Shown here: piece by piece, positions 29,331 through 40,600 of the stretch
How the letters are laid out: each line of letters starts with the position of its first letter
Numbering within the stretch: the stretch's first letter is position 1
DNA from: Prorocentrum cordatum
Taxonomy: Eukaryota; Sar; Dinophyceae; Prorocentrales; Prorocentraceae
Length of the DNA stretch: 64,000 nucleotides
Reading direction: 5' to 3'
Assembly (NCBI GenBank): GCA_963575745.1
Contig: CAUYUJ010022063.1
Location: 1 to 64,000 of the forward strand
Translations under genes and position numbers: made by a program
The notes under the pieces: generated by a model
The model's input: the letters and a program-made list of their open reading frames with translations, nothing else
What the model was told of the DNA's origin: nothing
The model's database searches: none

Positions 29331-29779
29331 CGGGGATTGGGGGGGATCGGGAAGGTTGAGCAGTTGCTCATGGTTTTTTGTTCATGTCGCTTGCTCATTT
29401 GCCCATTGTGCATTGCTTGCTTCTTTGTGCGCTGTTGCATGGCAATTGGGTAGAGCGGTGGCTTATTGTTTTCAGTATTAGTCCTTATTCGTGTAGTTAG
29501 TTGCATGCCCATTGCTTTCATCTGTGATGGCTGCTCAGTTGCTCATTATGCTTCCTCATGTGTTGTCGCATGGGTAGTTTCCTCCCACCTTGCGCCGCCC
29601 GCTCGCACGCTGGCTGCCCCCCCCCCTTACCCACGCCCTGCCCCGAGCGGCCCGCCCCCGCCTTGCCGCCGATGAGTCGCGTCGGCGAGTCGGCGGGCTT
29701 GCCTGGCGGTGGGGCAAGGAGCAGGGGTGGTGAGGTGGTGGGGGTGGTGGGTGGGTGGTGGGTGGGGTGGGGTGGGGTG

Positions 29780-29908
29780 GTGCGTGGTGGTGGTGGTGGT
29801 GGTGGTGGTGGTGGCGGTGGGTGTGTGTGAGAGAGAGTGTGTATGGTGTGTGGTGTGTGTGTGTGATGTGTTTGTGTGGGCTGTGTGCGGTGTTAGTTCT
29901 TGTGTGTG

Positions 29909-29996
<88 letters not shown>

Positions 29997-30424
29997 GTGT
30001 GTTTGTGTGTGTGTGTGTGCGGCGTGCGTGTGCGTGCGCGTGCGCGGCGGTGGTGGTGGCGGGGGGGGCGGGGGGGGGGGGGGAAGAGAAAGAGGTGGCG
30101 GGCCGAGATATGGAGGAGGGGGGCCAAGGAGGAGAGGATTGGGGAGAGGAGAGGAGGGGGCAGGACCGCTGGAGGAGGCAGGCGCCTGGGGCCATGGGAG
30201 AGAACAGACCCTGAGAAGGGGGGGGGAGGGGGGCGGGGACATAATGAGGATGATACTGGGGGGGGACCGCAGGGGGGGGGCAAGTGGGGGAGGGGAGGAG
30301 GGGGGGGGGGGAGGGGGGTGGGGGGGGGGGCGGAGGGAGGGGGGGGAGGGGGGAGGGGTGAGGGAGGGAGAGAGAGCGATGTGAGAGAGAGAGAGAGAGA
30401 GAGGGAGAAAGAGAGAGAGTGAGA
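29780..30424. repeat. TGG, GT, G and GA repeat block in an intron
   Basis: Consecutive (TGG)n at about 29780-29818, (GT)n at about 29909-30020, G-rich sequence at 30060-30360 and (GA)n at 30381-30424. No coding signal; the long ORFs on both strands here are repeat artefacts. Confidence 0.9.
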
Positions 30425-30466
30425 GGGAGAGGGAGAGGGGAGAGGATAAGAGGGAGCGGTTGGGAG

Positions 30467-30589
30467 GACGACGACTCGGACGATAAGGCCAAGAAGAAGC
30501 GCCGCAAGATCAGCGATAAGGAGCGGAAGTACATGGAGGCGGTGGCGACGCACGAGATCAAGTACGAGCTCGCGATGATCGACATCAAT
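30467..30589 (+). CDS. Gene A exon (partial), basic
   Basis: The acceptor GGGAG lies in a purine tract; phase 0. Reads DDDSDDKAKKKRRKISDKER, with a possible nuclear-localisation-like basic cluster, then ATHEIKYELAMIDIN and a GTGGGC donor. Confidence 0.58.
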
Positions 30590-31035
30590 GTGGGCGGCAG
30601 CCCGAGCAGGCGGGGGCAGGGAATGGGGCGACGAGGATCATTGCGGAGGTGGTAGAGGGGGGCCACCAGGACATGGCGTGGGCTAGGAAACCAATGATGA
30701 GGATAAGGAGATAATGAGCAGGATAAGGAAGAGGATGAGGAGCTCTGAGAACGATGAGGCGGACGACGTGGATCAAAACGACGGGGGAGAATGACGAGGA
30801 CGACGAGAGTCGTGCGAGGCGGGTGGGCCGGGTGGGGGTATGAAACTTGGAATTAATGTGTTTCTTGTTTCGGGGTTTCGTCCATAAGTTTCGTGATTTC
30901 TTTGTTTCACCCGTCTCTCAGCGTCCTCTCGCTCTATCTCCCCTCTCTCTTTCTTTGCCACTCTTTGTTAGCATCGTTCTCCCCCTCCTCTCTTTCTCTA
31001 TCGCCCAAACGCGCCCTTTGGCCCCATTGGGGCAA

Positions 31036-31165
31036 GGGAGGTTCTTCTACCGCGTGCCCGTGCTCCACAGCATCGTGGGCGCGGCGCCCGACCAGGAGCT
31101 GGTCTTCAGGGCGCGCCACCCCGACGCGGACGAGCACGGGCTCCAGAAACCGACGAAAGAGAAGT
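31036..31165 (+). CDS. Gene A exon (partial)
   Basis: Reads FFYRVPVLHSIVGAAPDQEL and on to HGLQKPTKE. The donor is GTGAGGGG leading into a G run. The acceptor is uncertain within GGGGCAAGGGAG. Confidence 0.5.
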
Positions 31166-31848
31166 GAGGGGGGGGGGGGGGACAGCAGGATAAGAAGCAG
31201 GGGCAGGAGCAGGAGCAGGAAGGAAACCCTTCTGCCACTTTTCACAGCCCCACCTTCACCAGGATGAGGAGTAGCTGGATGAGCAGCAGGGAGCAGTTGC
31301 AGGAGGAGCGGCAAGAGGAGGGGGAGGAGGATGAGGGGCACGAACAGGAGCGAGAGGAGGCTCAGCATGTATGTTTGTGCTTGCGCTCTCCCTCTCTCGC
31401 CTCTTGCTGCCGCTTGCTACGTATCATCAATCACTCCTTCTCCGTATGTCTCTTGTGCTGTTCCCTCCGCTCCGCGCTGGCACATGGCCATTGCGCAGAA
31501 CTCTCGGCATAGGCATATATCCGTCTCCCATCGCCACCGTGCCCTTCCTGATTCCTGCCTCCGCTTGCTCATGCGTCAGCCTTTAGCCTCATTGCCACTA
31601 TTCGCTCTTCGCAGCCTCGCCTTCACCCCTCGCGCCCCATGGGCCCGTGGGGGCGGGGGGGAGGTCCGCGCACACCTTCATCAAGAAGTAGGCGCCGTGC
31701 GCGGCGCCGTCGGAGTTCGAGTCGGCGCCGCCGCGGCCGCGGCCAGCGGCCCGCGGCCCGCGGCCATGGCCTGACCACGGGTGAAGAGGAAGGGCGAAGT
31801 CGAAGGGTGGAGAGTGGAGAGGGGAAGGGGGGGGTGCGGATGAGATGA

Positions 31849-31851
31849 CTA

Positions 31852-31882
<31 letters not shown>

Positions 31883-32300
31883 GGGGGGGGGAGAGGGGGG
31901 GGGGGCGAGGGGGGGTGAGTAGGAGGAGATGAGAAGGTGGAGAGGTAACAGAACATCGGCAGAAAGATGTCGGGGAGGAGAAAGACGGGGATAAAGAGGG
32001 GCGGGGGGGAGTTGTAGTCAGGAGGAGGGAAGGGGGATGCGAAGGGGGGTGACGGGAGCCGGAGGAGGAGGAGGAAATGTGGAGGAGCGGGAGGAGAGTG
32101 AGGGGGGCGAGGCGGAGAAGGAGGAGAATGTGAAGGACGAGAGGAGCAGGATGAGGATGAGGAAAAGGAGGGGGGAGATGATAGAGGGGGGGGAGGGAGG
32201 AGGAGAGAGAGGGAGGAGAAGGAGGAGCGGGGGGGGGAGGGGAAGGAGAAGGAAGGTGTGAGGGGAGGAGGGGGGGGGGGGGGGGGGGGGGGGGGGAGGA
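31849..32300. repeat. G-rich and purine-rich low-complexity region
   Basis: Two long G runs (about 31849-31880 and 32267-32295) with GGA/GGAG-rich DNA between them. No coding support. A weak Arg-rich exon may lie at about 32587-32710 further on, but two frames compete there. Confidence 0.7.
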
Positions 32301-33363
32301 GGAGAGGAGGAGGAGCAGCGGGGCTACTGATGACGGGGGTAGGATAAGCAACAGCTGGAACCTCGCCTCACGAAGAAGATGATAGATTGCACGTCTGGCA
32401 GGTAGAGGGGAGGCTTAGGGGGGGGGGGGGGGGCGTCGGAGGAAAAGGGCAAGGGGGTGTCGCGGGCTGCCTGCGCGCGTGTTCCTGGAGGTCGATGCCC
32501 CGCGCCACCCTTCTCATATCATTTTTCGATGGTTTGATGTCTGTTGGTTTGTTTTTTTGCCAAATGTTGGATGGAGGAGGCCTCGAGGTCGCGCGGCAGC
32601 GGCGCCCCTCCGTTCCCCCGTCGGGCAGCGCGGGCGCAGCACGGCGCGCCCTGGCGCAGAGGATAACGCCGCCAGGCGGCGGTTCGGCTCCCAGGAAATG
32701 AGCGAGGTGGTGGGGCGGGAGGGAAGGAGTTGAGAGGGGGGGCTCGGGGCGTGGGTCGGGAGAGGGGAGGGGTGGGAGATGGGGGCGGGGAAGAAAGAGC
32801 GAAGGGGGGATAGAAAGAGGTGGCGAAATGCAAGCCGAGGTGGGATTGGAGGGGGTAGGGATGAGGAGTGGAACGGACATAGGGGGAAGGTGGCTTCACC
32901 AAGAGTCCCTGAGTCATAGCGGGTCCTTCCTTCTCCTTCGTCTGCCCCTCCTCCCTCTTCTGCCCTTTGCCCATCCTTCCTTCTTTCGTTGTTCCTCTGC
33001 CCCTCTGCCCCTCCATCCTCCGCCCTTCATCTGCCCCTCCCATCCTCCTTCCTCTGCTCCTCCTCCTTCCTCCTCCGCCTGCCTGTTGCATTGCATTGCC
33101 GTGTTCGGCGGTCTTTGGCCCGCCCCCCGCCCCCCTCGCCATGGGCCCGCGGGTCGGCCTCGCACGCCACTGCCACCCTTCGGGGCGCCGCGCGCGGCTC
33201 CTCCGCCGCGCGGGGTTGCTTATCGCTTCAGCGAGCCGTCATGTGTAGTAGCGGGTCCTCTTTCGTCCGCCATTCCCCTCCTCGCCTCCTTCCTCCGCCC
33301 CGGTCCGCCCTCTCTTAGTTTCCTTCACTCGCCCTTGGGCTCGCGGGCCGGCCTGGACCTGGC

Positions 33364-34005
33364 ATGGTGCCCTGGGCGCCCACCGGGCCTCCGCGGCCTC
33401 CACCGTGGCCGCCGTGGCCGCCTCCGGCGGTAGTTCCTCCCCCGTGGCGGAAGCGGCCCCAGCCCGACGGCGGCGACGACTGCGACGACGACAGCCAGCC
33501 CCCAGCGGCGAAGGCGCGCCCCGTCACCAGGGTCAGAGTCAGGGCCAGGGCCAAGGCTTCGGCGTCGGCGGACCAGCAGCAGCAGCAGCAGCCGCCTGAG
33601 CAGCCTGACCAGCCAGCAGCAGCAGACAAGGCAGAGGCGGCAGAGGAGGCTCCAGCAGCAGACGAGGCAGAGGCGGCAGCCGCGGCGGCAGAGGCTCCAG
33701 CAGCAGACAAGGCAGAGGCGGCAGAGGAGGCTCCAGCAGCAGACGAGGCAGAGGCGGCAGAGGCTCCAGCAGCAGACGAGGCAGAGGCGGCAGAGGCTCC
33801 AGCAGCAGACGAGGCAGAGGCGGCAGAGGAGGCTCCAGATCCAGACGCCTCCGCCTCCTCCTCGGCGGCTGGCTTGTGGCCGTCGGGCATCAGCGGCGGC
33901 GGCCCCAGCTCCAGCGGCTGGCTCAGCGGGCCCATCCCAGCCGCGACGGCGCCAACGACCATCCAGGTCATCGAGGCCGAGGCGGCTCTCGACGCGGCGG
34001 GAGGG
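33364..34005 (+). CDS. Gene A exon (partial), Pro/Ala/Glu low-complexity with poly-Gln
   Basis: Pro-rich start, Asp/Ser patch, six CAG codons (33579-33596), then repeats of about 30-48 bp encoding (A)ADEAEAAEEAP units at about 33618-33840, followed by Ser/Gly-rich sequence. The minus strand has an equally long Ser/Ala ORF. I choose the plus strand because all neighbouring exons are plus. Probably a disordered protein region; limits approximate. Confidence 0.45.
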
Positions 34006-34179
34006 GGGCGGCGCCGCCCGAGGAGGAGAATGAGAAGAAGGATGCTAGTAATGAGAAGGAAAAGGGGGATGAGAAGAAGGGGGAGGAGGAGGATGAGAAG
34101 AAAGACATGCAGCATGAGCTTGGGGGCGTCATCCTTCCTCTTCTTCCCCTGCAGCGTCGGGAGGATCAACGGCCGCTGC

Positions 34180-34520
34180 GCTGGCGAGGAGAAGGGGGGA
34201 GGAGGGGGTGGGGGGGGCTTCGGATGGGGGCTCGGGGGTGGGGGGGTGGGGGGGGGGAGGAGGAGGAGGAGGTGGTGAGCGAACTGGAAACACATAGGGG
34301 GCACGCAGGAGGAGGGGGTCGAGAATCAGAGTCAAATAAGAATAATATTACTAAGAATAATAAGGGGAACATAAGCAGAAGAGGCATAACACGAATAAGG
34401 AAGGTTGACGAGAAAGAAGAGGACATGGCGAAGCAGGAGGAGGAGGAGAAAGGCGAGCTGGGCACAGGGGTCTGATTGGTCTTTCAACTCGCCACCCTTC
34501 CCATCCTCATCCTTATCCTT
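34180..34520 (+). repeat. Interspersed repeat, copy 1
   Basis: Shares long stretches with 44133-44470 in the same orientation: GAGGAGAAGGGG, CATAGGGGGC-CGCAGGAG, GAGGCAT-ACACGAATAAGGAAGG-TTGACGAGAAAG, GGCGAAGCAGGAGGAGG, and CACCCTTCCCATCCTCATCC. The copies differ by small indels, including an AATAA-rich insertion here. An intronic mobile or introner-type unit is likely. Confidence 0.75.
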
Positions 34521-35430
34521 ATCCTCATCCTCATCCTCCCCCCCTCCTCCTGCTCGCCCTTCTCGTTCTCGTCCTTCTCCTCCTCCTCCCCCCCCATCCC
34601 CCCCCCTCTTTCTCTCCGCGCGTTGCCCAGAGGGGCGAGGGGGATGTGATCCCGTTCCTCCCTTCTCCTCCTCCTCCTTATCGCGCCCCTTCGCCCTCTT
34701 CCAAATTCTCCTCCTCATTATCCTCGTCCTCCTCCTCCCCCTCTTCTTCCTTCCTCTCCTTCTGCTTCTGATTCCTGATTCCTCCTCGTTCTTCTCCTTC
34801 TCCTCGCTCGCATGTCCTTTCTTTTCCTTCGCCGACAACCTAAACTTCAAAAGGTCAAGAGTCGATGCGAGGGGGGGCGGGGGGAGGAGGAGAAGCACCA
34901 GTTTTGGACAGATACTGGATTGGTTGCGTGGCGAGCTTATCTCCTGGTTAGTTGCGGCGGCGAATATCTCCAGTTGCTTCGGCTCCTGTGACGGCGGCGG
35001 CAGCGGATGTGTCGCGGGGGCTTCCAGGCCGACCACTCGCCAACCTGCGTGGGAAAGTTGCGCGCGATGCATTTCCCCTCCAAACTTCAAACAAAAGGTA
35101 CTTACACCCACACAGCAGATAACCATATGTTAGAATAGTTGCACACGGGATACTTCAATGCAAACATAAGGTGCTTCCACCCAAACAGAAGGCAACAACA
35201 TACTAGGCAGAAAGTACTTCCATATAATAATATGCATATCCGCGTCGAGAGACACGATGAGAGATACGGGTAGGTCGGTGAGTGGTCGGGGGGTGGGGCC
35301 GCGACGCATCCACCGCCCTCGCAGATGCCGAAGCAAGTGGGTGCATTCGCCGCCGCAACCTTCCAAGACTAGCACAACGTGGATAATGGAGAAGGAGAAG
35401 GAGGAGCAGGAGAAGGAGGGGGATTCCCAG

Positions 35431-35548
35431 GAGACATGGTGGCGGGGGCCTGGCAGGCACTCTCGAACGAGCAGAGGGCGCTCAATGCAGCGGACGAGGC
35501 GGTGCGCCTCCTGTCCGAGCACGCTGTCCAGGCCGCTGCTACGCTGAG
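35431..35548 (+). CDS. Gene A exon (partial)
   Basis: Reads DMVAGAWQALSNEQRALNAA and on to EHAVQAAATL. It ends in phase 2 at a GC donor (CTGAG|GCGCCC). The phase matches the next exon exactly. Confidence 0.62.
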
Positions 35549-35645
35549 GCGCCCCCTCCCTCCATCCGCATTAAGTATTAATACTTCTTTTCCCCCTCAT
35601 CACTCTTCCTCCTCTCTTCCTCCTATCCCATCCCCTCCTTCTCAG

Positions 35646-35714
35646 GGAGTGCGGCAAGAGGCTCCGCGAGCGCTGCCAGAGGGAGCAGGCCCTGTACGCG
35701 GCGCTGCGTGCCAG
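35646..35714 (+). CDS. Gene A exon (partial), short
   Basis: 69-nt exon after TTCTCAG. Reads ECGKRLRERCQREQALYAAL to a phase-2 GC donor (GCCAG|GCTTCC). In phase with both neighbours. Confidence 0.6.
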
Positions 35715-35988
35715 GCTTCCTCTCTCCCCGTCTTTTTTTCCACTTCCTCTTCCTCCCCTTCCTCCTCCTTCTCCCCCCCCTTCTCCTCCTCCTCCCCTTC
35801 CTCCTCTTTCTCTTCCTCCTCCTCATCCTCCTTCTCATTTTCCTCCATCTCCTCCTCCTCCTCCCTCCTCGTCGTCGTCGTCGTCCTCCTCCTCGCCCTC
35901 CAGGGTCATCCAGCCTTCAGTGGGACCTCCTCCTCCTCCTCGTCGTCGTCGTCCCCCCCCCCCCTCCTCCAGGGCCCTCCTCCTCCAG

Positions 35989-36068
35989 CGGCACCTCCTT
36001 CCACCCCGTGCCCGCCCGAAGGGGTGAGTACGTGCCTGGCGAGAAGTTCGAGAAGATCCACGCCGCGA

Positions 36069-36069
<1 letters not shown>
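35989..36069 (+). CDS. Gene A exon (partial)
   Basis: 81-nt exon after CCTCCAG. Reads GTSFHPVPARRGEYVPGEKF to KIHAA. The GTGAGAGAG donor opens directly into a 380-bp GA repeat. Phase 2 at both ends. Confidence 0.6.
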
Positions 36070-36070
<1 letters not shown>

Positions 36071-36134
<64 letters not shown>

Positions 36135-36245
36135 GAAAGGAGAGAGAGATGAGAGAGGAGCGAGAGAGAGATGGAGAGAGAGAGAGAGACGAGAGAGAGA
36201 GAGTGAGAGAGAGAGAGGAGAGAGAGAGAGTGAGAGAGAAGAGAG

Positions 36246-36276
<31 letters not shown>

Positions 36277-36277
36277 T

Positions 36278-36376
<99 letters not shown>

Positions 36377-36377
36377 G

Positions 36378-36454
<77 letters not shown>
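36071..36454. repeat. (GA)n tract
   Basis: About 384 bp of GA repeat with a few interruptions, beginning at the splice donor of the preceding exon. All ORFs inside are repeat artefacts. Confidence 0.95.
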
Positions 36455-36457
<3 letters not shown>

Positions 36458-36584
36458 GACAAGTAGGCGGACCAGGGTCCGTCCGCGAGGCGCACTGCAG
36501 TGCGACAACTCGCTAACACTATTAGCGGCGGTGCAGCCTTAAGATACGAGGGCGGGCAACAGGCCCCCTCCCCCGGCGCATTGC

Positions 36585-36687
36585 GTCTGAAGCTACGGAC
36601 GGCGGACAGACTGTGAAGATCTCACCTGTCAGACCGCGTGAAGAAAAAGGCCCCAACGCGAGTGGCGACGTGAAGAACGTGGCTAAG
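36585..36687 (+). CDS. Possible further exon of gene A
   Basis: Reads SEATDGGQTVKISPVRPREE and on to GDVKNVAK before a GC donor candidate (AAG|GCGGCT). Composition is protein-like, but the acceptor is unclear and the phase link to 36069 is not shown. Confidence 0.35.
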
Positions 36688-36961
36688 GCGGCTTGGCGGA
36701 CCGCCGGTTGGGCGCTTGGCCGCTGCGCGGCGCGCAGAGACGGGGCACCCCCCGCCCCCGCGCCCAGGCCCCGTGGGCGCGGTGCCTCGCGGTCGCACGG
36801 GCTGGCGAAAAGAGAAAAGGTGCACCAGCTGGGAGCCGTATGGCCCAGCACAGTGCGCACAGGCCGAGAACCCCAACAGGAGCGGCAAAAGCTAGCCGAC
36901 AGCACAGCGGCACCAGCCGCTGCCAGCTAACCTTTAGCCCCCATTGGCGGACCTCGAAAGT

Positions 36962-37167
36962 GACAGAGTCCGCGGCCAGGCGGCGGACGGCAGAGGGGCG
37001 CCAGACGCGCTGAGGAAAAGGTGCACCAGCTGAGAGCCGTATGGCCCAGCACAGCGCGCGCAGAGACAGAGTCCGCGGCCAGGCGGCGGACGGCAGAGAG
37101 CGCCAGACGCGCTGAGGAAAAGGTGCACGTGCTGGGAGCCGTATGGCCCAGCATGCGCACAGGCAGA
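36962..37167. repeat. Tandem duplication, 103-bp unit, two copies
   Basis: Units 36962-37064 and 37065-37167 both begin GACAGAGTCCGCGGCC and contain the block GGAGCCGTATGGCCCAGCA (or the AGAGCC variant). A partial third block lies at about 36815-36860. No gene recognised in 36700-37640. Confidence 0.8.
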
Positions 37168-37355
37168 GACAGTGCAAGGGTGCAGAGGAGGCCCTCACAG
37201 CGGATGCACCCGCTACGACATGGCGGACAAGACATGGCGTGATGGCTCGGGTGCGTGGGGTGGGGCTGAAGCCGCCACCCCCGCCAGCAGGCACGGCGCA
37301 CCAGGGAACAGCGCCCGGGTGAGCAAGGCAGGACGCGCACTTGCGGCGAGGGCGA

Positions 37356-37688
37356 GGCCGTACCACGCTGGTCAGGATGAGGGCAAAGTGAATGAGAAGC
37401 CCCAGCGTTCTTCGCTCTTGAAAAGTACAACGCATTTTGTCCCACCTATTTGCTCTGAAAGCCAAGCAGTAGATAACGAAGGTGGCCGGCCGGGTTAACG
37501 TCACCACATACAGGAAGGAGGAACAACAAATGCAAATATACTGCGTGTGAAGAGAACGCACCAACGACCGTACAACAGGCTTACCAGAAACAAGTATAAA
37601 CTCAAGATTGGCACATGCTAACATCATGCTGGCCGTACCACGCTGGTCAGGATGAGGGCAAAGTGAATGAAAAGCCCCAGCGTTCTTC
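37356..37688. repeat. 58-bp direct repeat pair
   Basis: The stretch 37356-37413 recurs at 37631-37688 with one substitution (starting GGCCGTACCACGCTGGTCAG). The left copy is followed at 37415-37458 by a 44-bp block identical to 40408-40451. The second copy marks the 3' end of the minus-strand ORF. Confidence 0.8.
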
Positions 37689-40600
37689 AAAAGCGTCGGA
37701 CCACGTGAGAAACTGAAGAAGGAAAACAGTATCAGTGCGCAGACGCTTGAGAGTGGCGCGGTGGATGAGGCCTGCTGTGCGGCCGTGCGGGAGGCCGAGG
37801 GCCGCGTCCACGCAGGTTAGGAGCATGTCCGAACTGCGGGCCAGAGTCGGGCGGGGGCCAGGAGCTCTCAGACTCCATAGGCGGAGCTCGATGCATCGGT
37901 GGGCAGTCGGCTGCGCGTCGGCCTTTCTCGGTCCGTCGTACTGTGGTCCAGCTTCGCGGAACCAGTGGGTGTGCCTAGCGGGGCGGCGGTCGGGGACCGC
38001 CACAAGAGGCGGCAGGTACGCGGCCAACACCCATGACAAGAGGATCCGCTTGGCCCGGCGGAGCGCAGGAGCCGGAGCATCCTGGTAGGGTGGCTCCTCC
38101 TGGGCCTGCGCGGCGTCCCCGCCGCCCCCCTCGGCGGCTGCTGCGGCCTTGCGTTTGGCTCTCAGCCTCCTCAGCCTCCTCCTGTCGGAGCGCTCCTCAG
38201 CCTCCAGTCGTTGGAGCAGGTCCTGCTCCTTCAGGTGCGACAGCATCTCCGCGACCTCTCGCAGCGTGTCCGCACCCTGGAAATTTCGGCCGTTAGGGTC
38301 GGCGTCCTGCCTCCCAGCGGCGACGCTGCTGCTCACGGGCTTCGCCGCAGAGGGGCCGGCCGTAGGGGGGCCGTAGCTGGGGCCGTCGGCTGTGTACCCG
38401 ATCGGGTCCCAGAAGCCCACGGGCGCTTGCACCCCGAGGTCGTGGTGGAGGTAGTGGTCGTCGGCGCCGTCGTCGCGTGAGTCTCGGAGTCCGACTTCAC
38501 AGTCAGCTGTGCGTTCAGTCTGGGCGCGGCTGCCTGGTGGGACGGTCAGCGCAGGTGGCCTGCAGGGTACTGCTGCCGTGACGTCAGGGCGCTGTGCTGC
38601 TGAGGTACGGTGGCGTGGGTCCACTGCTGGGCCGGGCTGGGGTCCCTGAGTTTGGGCCTTGGTCTGTGCGCCCGTACTGGGGGACGGCATCTCGGCGCGG
38701 AGCGCAGGTGCAGGGACGGTCAGACTGGAGCAGCTCAGGTGGGCGGTGTCCCCAGACGACAGCGTGACGGTCCAGTGGCCGGGGTGCTCGCTGGACTGCC
38801 CCCGTACGATACCTCGGAGGCCGTTGATGGGGTTGTGGACTTGACCCTGGACGATGACCGCTGTGCCCGCGTGGAGCCGTGGTGGGATCCAAGCGGCCAA
38901 ACGGCAGTTTACGGCTCGGAGGTGACCGATGGTGGCTGGTTGCGGTCCGAGGAAGCGCTCGAAGTGCTCCCGTACAGTCACAGTGCTAGTGCTGGCAGTG
39001 CTGGTGCTAACACGCGAGGTTGCGAGGGAGCCAGGACCCAGGGCAGGCGTGTGAGCATGCGAGACGGCCGAGGCTGGCCCCGCTGCCGTGCTACCAGGTT
39101 GTGGCGGGGAGGTCACCCCAGGGCTCGAGGCAGCGTGGGGACCGATGACAGGAATGGCAGGCGTGGTGCCATGCGGGGGGGCTGAAGCCGCCCCCGCTGG
39201 CGTGCTACCAGGTTTTGGCGGGGGGGTCGACTCGAGGCTTGAGGCAGTGTGGGGGCCGATGACAGGAATGGCAGGCGTGGTGCCATGCGGGGGGGCTGAA
39301 GCCGCCCCCGCTGGCATGCTACCAGGTTTTGGCAGGGAGGTCGGCTCGAGGCTCGAGGCAGTGTGGGGGCTGATGCCAGGGCGGCCCTGGGCGGCCGTCT
39401 GGTGGCCTAGAGGGCGTCTGCGGTCGACGTCGCCCCCGCGCTGTCGGCGTCGCCGCCGCGCTGTAGCTGCGCTCCGTCGCCGCCACTCGTCGCGGAAGCC
39501 GATGAAGAAGGAGTACATGACGTACGTGGCGCACAGGGTGGCCCACGTGGACGGTGACACCACGTTGTACCACTCGATGACCTCCAACCACACACGTTCC
39601 ACGAACGCCGCCGTGTAGGCCGACGTGGGTGCCACCTTTGGTGCCGCCGCGGACGACTCAGGGCGTGCTGAATCTGGCAGGGTTGGCGTGAGAGTTGTCG
39701 TCGGCGATGACGTCTCGGCTGCGCTCGGTGCCGGCGTTGGTGCTGGTGTCAACGTTGGTGCCCGCGTAGGCGTGGGCGTGGGTGCTGCCGCTGGCAGTGC
39801 TGGTGTCGAAGCTATGGACGATGCTGCCATGGATGCGAGCGTCGATGCAGACGGCGGAGTTGGCGTAGATGCTGGCTGCAACTCTGGCGTGGGTACCGGC
39901 GTAGGCGCGGGCGTGGGTGGTGACGCTGGCGGTGCTGGCGTCGGAGCTGTCGTCAGTGCTGGCCTCACTGTTGACGTCGGGGTGGGTGTCGGGTCTGACG
40001 TCGCTGCTGCCAGTGACTCTGGCTTTGGTGCCGGCGTGGTGGGGGCGGCCGCTGGCGCTGGAGGTGCTGGTGTCAGAGCTGTCGTCAGTGCTGGCGTCGG
40101 TGCGGGCGTCGACAGGGACGTCGGTGCTGCCTTCGGCTCTGACGTCGCCGTCCAGGGGGCAGGCGTGGATGCTGACACTGCCGATGCTGGCGTCGGAGCT
40201 GCTGTCATTGGTGCTGACGTCTCGGCTGCACTCGGGGCCGGCGCTGTCGCTGGTGTCGGAGCTGCGTGCGGGTCTGGTGTTGGTGGCGCCGTAGTCGTGG
40301 GCGTAGGTGTTACTTGTGAGGCTGTTTTCGCTGGTCTGTAGTTGTTGCCCCACGGGGTGTCGCAGTGGGTGCCCATGGGGCACTGTGGACAGCACTGCCT
40401 TGACACGCTCTTGAAAAGTACAACGCATTTTGTCCCACCTATTTGCTCTGATACGTTCAGTGGTACGCATGTTAACGTAGACGATGATGCCGCCGGCGAG
40501 TCTGACATGGCTGCCGCCGTGGGCGGCCGCCCGAAAACTGGCACTGCCGATGCGGCCGTCACAGCTGCCGTCCGTGCTGTCGTCGATGGCTGTGGAGGGG

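Larger units (their letters stand above)
18564..36069 (+). other. Host gene A: span of plus-strand exons, function unknown
   Basis: At least twenty coding-like islands on the plus strand, mostly 80-330 nt, alternate with low-complexity introns. Neighbouring islands often agree in phase (for example 23119-23213 to 23479-23680 to 23949-24158 to 24231; 24649-24750 to 24970-25116 to 25687-25890; 35431-35548 to 35646-35714 to 35989-36069). Donors are a mixture of GT, GC and GA. The predicted protein is mostly hydrophilic and helical, with no domain I recognise. I cannot exclude more than one gene here; the 5' and 3' ends are not seen. Confidence 0.6.

Noticed and set aside
29627-30666. Long His/Thr, Pro or Val/Cys ORFs on both strands.
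   Set aside because: They arise from GT, TGG and G repeats with no stop codons; no protein-like composition.
33315-34304. Minus-strand 329-codon ORF rich in Ser/Ala.
   Set aside because: It mirrors the plus-strand coding repeats. All phase-consistent neighbours are on the plus strand.
35906-36519. Leu/Ser and Arg/Glu ORFs across the GA repeat.
   Set aside because: Pure microsatellite translations.
36683-37690. Minus-strand 335-codon ORF with repeated LVHLF and AWPRTL segments.
   Set aside because: It follows the 103-bp and 58-bp DNA repeats. No family is recognised and plus-strand readings are equally open, so it is not annotated as a gene.
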